6,333 bases of DNA from Sandaracinaceae bacterium (GTDB lineage Bacteria; Myxococcota_A; Polyangia; Polyangiales; JAFGIB01). The DNA lies in the NCBI GenBank assembly GCA_017881145.1, contig JADGRG010000578.1, forward strand, positions 1-6,333, read 5' to 3'. Shown one piece after another: positions 1-5,117 of this stretch (the first letter of the stretch is position 1; each line of letters starts with the position of its first letter). The position numbers were made by a program, and so were the translations under genes. The notes below the pieces were generated by a model that worked only from the letters and a program-made list of their open reading frames with translations, searched no databases and was not told the DNA's origin.

Positions 1-2307
1 CAGCTCGTGGGCCACGACGTGCTGATGTACGACACCGGGCGCAACCTGGTATTCGGCCCTGCGGAGATCCGCGCCAAGCTGGGCGTGCCGCCCGAGAAGG
101 TCCGCGACTATCTGGCTTTGGTCGGGGACAGCTCCGACAACGTGCCCGGAGTGGCCTCGGTGGGGCCCAAGACCGCGGTCCAGCTGCTAGCCGAACATGG
201 CGACCTCGATGGCATCTACGCGCACCTTGATGCCATCACCAAGAAGGCCTTGCGCGAGAAGCTTGTTGCGCATCGCGACGATGCGTATCTCTCGCGCGAT
301 CTAGTCACGCTGCGCGACAACCTCTGCGTGCAACTCGATCCGCAGGCGCTGGCGTGGAACGGCGCCAACCTTTTGCGACTGCGCGAGCTCTTCGTCGAGC
401 TGGGCTTCACGCGCTTGCTCCGCGAGCTACCGGAGCTCGCCAGTGCAGCCGAGGCCACTTCGACGACCCAGGACGAAGCGAGAGCAGCCAGCCAAGCGCG
501 CGCGCCTGCCTGTGAGCTCGTGCTGGATCACGCCGCGCTCGACGCGCTCGTCGATGCGCTGGAGAAGAGCCAGAGCATCACACTCGCGTGCGTGCTGGAC
601 GACTCGCGGCCGGTGCGTGCCGGTTTGGTGGGCCTGGTCCTGGCGCCAGAGCACGGCCGAGCCAGCTACATCCCGCTCGCGCACACCTACCTCGGACATC
701 CGGAGCTTCTGCCGACCGAGCGAGTGCTTGCGCGCTTGCGTGCTCTGCTTGGAGCCGAAGCCCCTGCGAAGATCTGCGCGGACAGCAAGCGAGATCTCTC
801 TGCGCTCGCTCGCCACGACATCACGCTGCACGGCATTGCCTTCGACGTCACGCTGGCGAGCTACCTCGTGGACGCGGAACGGCATGGCCACAGCCTGCGC
901 GAAATCGCAGCCGAGCTGGGTGAGCCGGACTTCACTCACGCCGAGGTGCTGGCACGCGGCGTGAGTGCAGAAGGAGCCTCCATCTGCGAGGTGGAGCTCG
1001 AAGAGGCCGCTCGGCATGCAGCTCAGCTAGTGCAAGTGGTGCGCGCGGCACGCGCTGATCTCGGGCCGCGCCTCACGAGCCTCGGCTGTGATGACTTGCT
1101 CTCGAAGATCGAGCTGCCGCTGGCTCGCGTGCTTTCGGAGATGGAGCTCACCGGGGTGCTGGTGGATGCGCAGCACCTCGCACGACTTTCGACGAGAGTC
1201 GCTGGGCAGATGCAAGAGCTGGAGGCCAAGTGTCATGGCTTGGCCGGACGTGACTTCAACGTGGGCTCGCCGCGCCAGCTGGAGGCGATTCTCTTCGACG
1301 AATTGGGTCTACCGGTCATCAAGCGCACCAAGACCGCACGCTCTACCGATCACGACGTGCTCGAAGAGCTTGCGGCTCTGCACGAGCTGCCTGCGGCGAT
1401 CCTCGAGCACCGCATGCTCGCCAAGCTCAAGAACACCTACCTGGATGCGCTTCCGCGCGAGATCGATGCGCGCACCGGACGCATCCACACCGAGTTTCGA
1501 CAGACCGTGGCTGCCACCGGGCGACTTTCGTCGACGGATCCAAACCTGCAGAACATCCCCATCCGCAGCGAGATCGGCCGCTCCATCCGACATGCGTTCG
1601 TCGCGAGGGAGGGCTGGCAGGTCTTCTCGGCGGACTACTCGCAGATCGAGCTGCGCGTGCTCGCTCACCTCAGCCACGATCCCGAGCTCGTGGATGCGTT
1701 CGCTGCGGGACAGGACGTGCACTTGCGCACCGCACGAGCGATCTTCAGCGTCGACGAGAACGCCGTGACGCGTGAGATGCGCGCGCAGGCCAAGACGGTG
1801 AACTTCGCGGTGATCTACGGACAGACGCAGTTCGCGCTAGCTCGTAACTTGCGGATCGACCGCGCGCAGGCAGGTCGCTACATCAAGGCGTTCTTCGAGC
1901 AATACGCAGGCGTCAAACGCTACCTCGACGAAGTCGTCGACGGCGCTCGCGAAAGTGGTGTCACGCGCACGCTGCTCGGGCGGGTGCGCCGCGTGCCGAA
2001 CCTACGTGCCGCCAACCGGCAACAACGCGAAGCGGCAGAACGCGTGGCGCGCAACACGCCGATCCAGGGCACCGCTGCGGACATCATCAAGCTGGCGATG
2101 GTGGCGGTGCACGGTGCGATGCAGGAACAGAAGCTCGCCAGCAAGATGCTGCTCACTGTTCACGACGAGCTGGTCTTCGAGGCGCCGCCCGACGAAGCTC
2201 GCGCGCTCGAGACCTTGGTGGTGGAACACATGCAACACGCCGTTACGCTGGACGTCCCGCTCCTGGTCGACAGCGGTTGGGGCCCGAGCTGGGGCGACGC
2301 CCACTAA
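1..2307 (+). CDS. polA: DNA polymerase I, 5'-truncated by the window edge
   Basis: Replication and repair polymerase (Okazaki fragment processing, gap filling). The frame is open from base 1, and about 145 N-terminal residues are missing by comparison with E. coli PolA. What remains of the 5'-nuclease includes the helix-3-turn-helix segment GDSSDNVPGV with both metal-binding Asp residues (127-129, 136-138). A proofreading-like domain follows at roughly 505-1110. The polymerase domain is complete. Motif A is DYSQIELR, with the catalytic Asp at 1633-1635. Motif B (O-helix) has Arg 1780, Lys 1792, Phe 1804 and Tyr 1816 in the canonical i+4 spacing. Motif C is VHDELVFE, with the catalytic Asp at 2164-2166. 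Phe at the E. coli F762 position is the usual dideoxy-discriminating residue. The 3'-5' exonuclease looks dead: the Exo I Asp and Glu are replaced by Cys (589) and Leu (595), and the Exo III Tyr and Asp by His (1015) and Leu (1027). Only the Exo II Asp (793) remains. The stop is TAA at 2305. No other family fits. Confidence 0.97.
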   Translation, partial: QLVGHDVLMYDTGRNLVFGPAEIRAKLGVPPEKVRDYLALVGDSSDNVPGVASVGPKTAVQLLAEHGDLDGIYAHLDAITKKALREKLVAHRDDAYLSRDLVTLRDNLCVQLDPQALAWNGANLLRLRELFVELGFTRLLRELPELASAAEATSTTQDEARAASQARAPACELVLDHAALDALVDALEKSQSITLACVLDDSRPVRAGLVGLVLAPEHGRASYIPLAHTYLGHPELLPTERVLARLRALLGAEAPAKICADSKRDLSALARHDITLHGIAFDVTLASYLVDAERHGHSLREIAAELGEPDFTHAEVLARGVSAEGASICEVELEEAARHAAQLVQVVRAARADLGPRLTSLGCDDLLSKIELPLARVLSEMELTGVLVDAQHLARLSTRVAGQMQELEAKCHGLAGRDFNVGSPRQLEAILFDELGLPVIKRTKTARSTDHDVLEELAALHELPAAILEHRMLAKLKNTYLDALPREIDARTGRIHTEFRQTVAATGRLSSTDPNLQNIPIRSEIGRSIRHAFVAREGWQVFSADYSQIELRVLAHLSHDPELVDAFAAGQDVHLRTARAIFSVDENAVTREMRAQAKTVNFAVIYGQTQFALARNLRIDRAQAGRYIKAFFEQYAGVKRYLDEVVDGARESGVTRTLLGRVRRVPNLRAANRQQREAAERVARNTPIQGTAADIIKLAMVAVHGAMQEQKLASKMLLTVHDELVFEAPPDEARALETLVVEHMQHAVTLDVPLLVDSGWGPSWGDAH

Positions 2308-2377
2308 AACAGTATCGCCTGGACTGCGATCCACGTCGCGATCCGGCGGCTGGCCCTCCGGTCCGTGCTCACGTACC

Positions 2378-2398
2378 CCGCGCGTACGCTGCGCGCGG
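2378..2398. other. Short GC-rich hairpin downstream of polA
   Basis: A perfect 7-bp inverted repeat (CCGCGCG / CGCGCGG) with a 7-base loop lies 70 bases after the polA stop. No T-tract follows on either strand, so it is not a canonical intrinsic terminator. It could contribute to transcription termination or RNA 3'-end stability, but a stem this short is expected by chance in sequence this GC-rich. The rest of 2308-2469 shows no gene or recognisable site. Confidence 0.2.
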
Positions 2399-2469
2399 TC
2401 CTCGGCCCAGCCGCCGCCTCGCTCGTGCCTCGCAGCCCATCCGACGCTGTTTACTTCGCTGCTTGACTC

Positions 2470-2593
2470 AAGAGCTGTCGAAAAATGGCTCATAGCGGCT
2501 TTCGTCCTGCCAAAAAATCCTCGAAATACGCGAGTATTCCTGCGGTTTCTTCTGCGGGCGCGCTCGCTCTGCGCCGATTTTCCGACAGCTCTT
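2470..2593. repeat. 124-bp imperfect palindromic intergenic element
   Basis: The outer 17 bases (2470-2486 and 2577-2593) are inverted repeats of each other with one mismatch. The two arms share the core AAGAGCTGTCG. At the exact centre (2531.5) sits a second perfect inverted repeat, AATAC / GTATT (2525-2529 and 2534-2538), around the loop GCGA. Ends and centre therefore share one symmetry axis, giving two 60-base arms. The arms are diverged in between but keep scattered matches and transition-type differences compatible with G-U pairing. The element lies between convergent polA and the glycosyltransferase gene and touches the latter's stop codon. No target-site duplication and no flanking T-tract are visible. 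It could be a non-autonomous mobile or REP-like unit, a bidirectional RNA hairpin that ends or stabilises both transcripts, or both. The structure is directly visible; the function and the genome-wide repeat status are inference. Confidence 0.7.
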
Positions 2594-3804
2594 CAGCGCG
2601 AACCGAGGCGGCGCATCACGCGCTCGGGCAGCGTGCTCTGGAGCGGCGTCAGCAGGCTCCTCTTGCCGAGGTGGAAGCGTTCTCCGCGCCATTCGGTGGT
2701 GCGCGAGAAGAGCGCATAGAACCAGAGCATCGGCAGCAGAATGTCGCGCAGCGGGATGTAGGCGAAATGGCGTGACGATAGCGGCGTGCCGCGCAGGCGC
2801 CGCATGATGCGAGCGTCGTAGTAGCTTTTGTAGGCGATGACGCCAGCGTAAAGCCCCAGGAGTCGCAGCTCGCAGCCGCTGGCCAGGAACGCGAGCAGCG
2901 CGAAGAACGTGGCATTGGAAAGCAGGTCGGCGATGAACCCGCCAAGGTGGATGACCACCCGCATCTTGAGCCAGCGCGAGTGCCGGCCGAGGAAACGAGA
3001 GAGCGGTGCGTCGATGTTGACGTTCTCGACCGTGAAGCGCGAGAGCACCACCTTCTTGCCGGCCTGCTCGTAGGTCTGCCCCAGCACGAAGTCCTCGGCC
3101 AGAACGTCCTTCACCAGCGCGAGACCGCCAAGCTCAGCGAGCTCCGACGCACGGAAGAGCATCGACTTGCCAATCACGCACTCCACGCCCGCCACTTCGC
3201 TGGCGAGGCAGATGCCCGGCGTGGTGAAGGTGGTGAGCTGGATGTTGTCCAGCACTGCGCCGAGCGAGCGCTCACCGACGCCTGCGATCAGGCTGCCCAG
3301 CATCGCCGCGTCGGTGTCGACGTATTCTTGGACCACATCGCGGAGGTAACCTGGGCGAACGCGAACGTTGGCGTCCGTCTGCAGCACCAAGTCATAGTGC
3401 GCAGCGCGCAGTGCACCGGCGATGTTCGAGACCTTGGGGTTCCAGCCGAAGCTCGGGTCGGAGACCACGAAGCGGGTTTCCACCTGGGGGTAGTCCTGCG
3501 CGACCCGGCGGGCGACCGCGATACCCTCATCGCTCGGCGAGGTGCTGGCGAAGACAAATTGCAGGGGAGCGGGGTAAGCCTGCTCCAGGAAGGAACGCAG
3601 GTTCTGCTCGAGCTGCTCCTCGAGACCCTTGATGGGCTTGAGCACGCTCAGCGCCGGCAGGGCGCGAGGCGCGCAGGGTGACCCTGGCTCGTTCTTCGGC
3701 GTTACCGGTCGGGTGTGCCTAAACGTCGCCCACACGGCCACGCGGTGCAAAAGCAGCGCGACAGCTGTAAGTGCGAGGAAAGTGGAGACCGTTACGGAAA
3801 ACAT
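2593..3804 (-). CDS. Membrane glycosyltransferase, ceramide glucosyltransferase / HpnI-like (GT21-type)
   Basis: Probably transfers a sugar from a nucleotide-sugar donor to a membrane lipid such as a ceramide or hopanoid, acting at the cytoplasmic face of the inner membrane. The protein is 403 aa. An N-terminal membrane anchor spans about residues 2-25. The family hallmark SVLKPIKG (53-60) follows, then QTDANVRV (142-149, D1/D2-type Asp144), the acidic LAED motif (235-238), and RHSRW (274-278), which matches the (Q/R)xxRW signature. Hydrophobic segments lie at about 283-309, 313-328 and 350-366, and EWRGERFHL near the C-terminus is typical of this group. The start at 3804 is chosen because the membrane segment begins there and AGGCGG lies just upstream. 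The frame stays open for another 53 codons, but that extension is Ala/Pro/Gly-rich and looks non-coding. No hopanoid or sphingolipid gene is adjacent, so the acceptor cannot be assigned. The gene is convergent with polA, and its TGA overlaps the palindrome by one base. Confidence 0.88.
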   Translation of the reverse strand: MFSVTVSTFLALTAVALLLHRVAVWATFRHTRPVTPKNEPGSPCAPRALPALSVLKPIKGLEEQLEQNLRSFLEQAYPAPLQFVFASTSPSDEGIAVARRVAQDYPQVETRFVVSDPSFGWNPKVSNIAGALRAAHYDLVLQTDANVRVRPGYLRDVVQEYVDTDAAMLGSLIAGVGERSLGAVLDNIQLTTFTTPGICLASEVAGVECVIGKSMLFRASELAELGGLALVKDVLAEDFVLGQTYEQAGKKVVLSRFTVENVNIDAPLSRFLGRHSRWLKMRVVIHLGGFIADLLSNATFFALLAFLASGCELRLLGLYAGVIAYKSYYDARIMRRLRGTPLSSRHFAYIPLRDILLPMLWFYALFSRTTEWRGERFHLGKRSLLTPLQSTLPERVMRRLGSR

Positions 3805-3846
3805 GACGCCGCCTGAAGATGCCGAGGCTGGCGCCAAGGCGGCCGG

Positions 3847-3875
3847 ACTATCGCAAAAGGGCAGGGGCCGCGCAA
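3847..3875 (-). promoter_or_regulatory. Candidate sigma70-type promoter of the glycosyltransferase gene
   Basis: On the minus strand TTGCGC (3875-3870) and GATAGT (3852-3847) are separated by exactly 17 bases, matching the -35 consensus at 3 and the -10 consensus at 4 of 6 positions. Transcription would start near 3840, giving a leader of about 36 bases before the ATG at 3804. The position and spacing are good but the boxes are imperfect, so this is a tentative assignment. Confidence 0.35.
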
Positions 3876-4125
3876 TGCGACCCACCGGCGCGACCACGCC
3901 GAGGCCCCGCAGCTGCGTAGGCCAGCGGCCAGCCCCCTTCTTGTCGACCCGTCCCGAGCGCAAGCCACCGGAAAGCCGTGCACCGTCCCTATTCCTCTCC
4001 AGCGCGACCAGTTGCGTGAGCGCAATCGCCTAGGTGCACGCCCGCGGCAGTGTAATCGCGCCGAGTCAGGCCACTGGCAAAGTGTGCATGTACCCATCCC
4101 GGCTACCACCGGCTCAAGGCGTGCG

Positions 4126-4155
4126 CTGACCAAGGACTCGGGGGGGGGTGCTAGT
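4126..4155 (+). promoter_or_regulatory. Weak candidate promoter with a nine-G homopolymer in its spacer
   Basis: CTGACC (4126-4131, four of six matches to the -35 consensus) is followed by an 18-base spacer and GCTAGT (4150-4155, three of six matches to the -10 consensus). The spacer contains nine consecutive G residues at 4140-4148. Transcription would begin near 4162, about 40 bases before the GGAGGA ribosome-binding site. The G tract is certain; the promoter is only suggestive, because the -10 is poor and the actual sigma factor is unknown. Confidence 0.22.
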
Positions 4156-4199
4156 CGTGGCAAGAACTCAACCCGCATACGGACCGCATCACCGAAATC

Positions 4200-4205
4200 G
4201 GAGGA
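4200..4205 (+). promoter_or_regulatory. Strong ribosome-binding site out of frame with the propeller gene
   Basis: GGAGGA sits five bases before an ATG at 4211-4213. That ATG opens frame 2, which encodes an unremarkable 40-residue peptide stopping at 4333, whereas the propeller is in frame 3. This is the best translation start signal in the region. Its mismatch with the obvious gene suggests a one-base frameshift just after the ATG; see the propeller entry and the findings. Confidence 0.6.
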
Positions 4206-4235
4206 AGACAATGCCTTCGCAAGCAGGTTTGCGGC

Positions 4236-5117
4236 GTGATGTTCGTGATCTGGGCCGGCTGCACTGCGCCCCATCAGACCAATGCGCGCACGCGTCCCGA
4301 AGCCGGACCGTCCACCGCAGCGCTCTTCGCTGAGAAGCCCGGCACGACGATACGCACTCCCGCGCGCATCGCGGTCGGGTCCGACGGAACGATCTACGTC
4401 TCCGATCCCGAGGCGAACCTGGTCACAGGCGAGCACGCGGGCGTGCGCGTCATCGAGCTCACCGGGCTGGATCGGCCGCTCGGCATCGCGGTCTCCGGTA
4501 ACAAGCTCTACGTCGGCAATGGCGGCCACCACAATGTGGAGGTCTACGATCTCACGAGCCGCAAGCTCATCGGCGCGCTCGGTGCCGTGGATATGCCGAA
4601 CGCCATTTCGGTTGCACCGGATGGTGTCGTGTATGTAGCGGACAGCACCAAGGATGTGGTCCGCGTCTTTGAGGGCGGGCACTGGTCGATGGATCTCGGC
4701 GGCACCGGGACTGGTGCGGGGCAGCTCCGCTTCCCGGTCGCCGTTGCCGCCGACGCGACGCGCGTCGTGGTCGGCGATCAGGCCAACCACCGGCTACAAG
4801 TCTTCGACCGCGCCGGTAAGTTCGTCCGCAGCATTGGCGATGAGGCCACCTCGGCCGAGAACGGCTTCTGCGGCCACTTCAATCGCGTGCAGGGCATAGC
4901 GCTCAGCGGGGACACCATCTACGTGCTCGACGCCTACCACGGCCACGTGGTGGTGCTCTCCGGCGATGGCACTTGCCAAGGTCTCATGGGCCACATGGGC
5001 AACTGCCCAACCTGCGTCGGCCTCGCACTCGATGTGGCAGTGAAACTCGACGGCAAGCTGCTGCTCACCGATCCGGATCACAAGCGCCTAATCACGCTTT
5101 CCGAGGAGGTGCGCTGA
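4236..5117 (+). CDS. Six-bladed NHL-like beta-propeller, probable lipoprotein; start uncertain
   Basis: A 293-aa product if translation starts at the GTG at 4236. About six repeats of 40-50 residues each carry an IAV-x-x-dG-x-iYV-x-D type core: residues about 42-78, 79-120, 121-166, 167-216, 217-261 and 262-290. The fourth (VGDQANHRLQVFDRAGKFV) is a classic NHL blade. The fold normally serves as a binding scaffold; no catalytic residues were recognised. The N-terminus FVIWAGC followed by a Pro/Thr/Ala-rich linker resembles a lipoprotein signal with Cys9 as the lipidated residue, but the GTG start gives no positive n-region. Reading frame 3 further upstream adds L-R-K-Q-V-C-G-V, an ideal n/h-region, yet has no start codon; the strong RBS and ATG at 4211 are one base out of frame with it. 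Cys residues at 212, 247, 257 and 260 (CPTC) are unusual for this fold. The TGA at 5115-5117 overlaps the ATG of the cytochrome gene, so the two are translationally coupled. A role in cytochrome assembly or surface electron transfer is inferred from context. Confidence 0.82.
   Translation: MMFVIWAGCTAPHQTNARTRPEAGPSTAALFAEKPGTTIRTPARIAVGSDGTIYVSDPEANLVTGEHAGVRVIELTGLDRPLGIAVSGNKLYVGNGGHHNVEVYDLTSRKLIGALGAVDMPNAISVAPDGVVYVADSTKDVVRVFEGGHWSMDLGGTGTGAGQLRFPVAVAADATRVVVGDQANHRLQVFDRAGKFVRSIGDEATSAENGFCGHFNRVQGIALSGDTIYVLDAYHGHVVVLSGDGTCQGLMGHMGNCPTCVGLALDVAVKLDGKLLLTDPDHKRLITLSEEVR
5103..5109 (+). promoter_or_regulatory. Strong Shine-Dalgarno of the multiheme cytochrome gene
   Basis: GAGGAGG lies inside the last codons of the propeller gene, seven bases before the ATG at 5117. 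It fixes the start of the cytochrome gene and, with the TGATG overlap, supports translational coupling of the two genes. Confidence 0.85.

Larger units (their letters stand above)
3805..4199. other. Divergent intergenic region
   Basis: About 430 bases separate the glycosyltransferase start from the propeller gene. Open frames exist on both strands here, but none has recognisable protein features; they are low-complexity Arg/Pro/Ala-rich translations. The contents noted are a candidate minus-strand promoter (3847-3875), a small inverted repeat TTGCG-TGAG-CGCAA (4012-4025) that could be an operator or chance, a -10-like TGTAAT (4051-4056) lacking a -35 partner, and the G9 tract with weak promoter-like flanks (4126-4155). 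No RNA gene was recognised. Confidence 0.5.

Noticed and set aside
427..1017. 196-codon minus-strand open frame opposite polA
   Set aside because: It lies fully antisense to strongly conserved polA coding sequence, its translation is low-complexity and His/Arg-rich with no motif, and such frames are common at this GC content.
2470..2593. Palindrome as a canonical intrinsic terminator
   Set aside because: Neither strand shows a T-tract directly after the outer stem, and the stem is much longer than usual. A non-canonical role in termination remains possible.
2485..2775. Plus-strand 96-codon frame starting inside the palindromic element
   Set aside because: It is antisense to the glycosyltransferase 3' end and begins inside the repeat, with no ribosome-binding site. 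It is best explained as repeat sequence read in an open frame.
3805..3963. N-terminal 53-residue extension of the glycosyltransferase
   Set aside because: The extension is low-complexity, has no counterpart in the family, and precedes a normal start with a membrane anchor and a reasonable ribosome-binding site at 3804.
4012..4025. TTGCG-TGAG-CGCAA as an operator
   Set aside because: Five-base arms are too short to distinguish from chance here, and no adjacent regulator gene or second copy in the window supports it.
4073..4088. CTGGCAAAGTGTGCAT as a sigma54 -24/-12 promoter
   Set aside because: The GG and GC dinucleotides are two bases too close for sigma54 spacing, and the TTGC box is incomplete.
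3792..4790. 332-codon minus-strand open frame across the divergent intergenic region and the propeller gene
   Set aside because: It overlaps the start of the glycosyltransferase and is antisense to a clear beta-propeller. The translation shows no domain, and no ribosome-binding site supports it.
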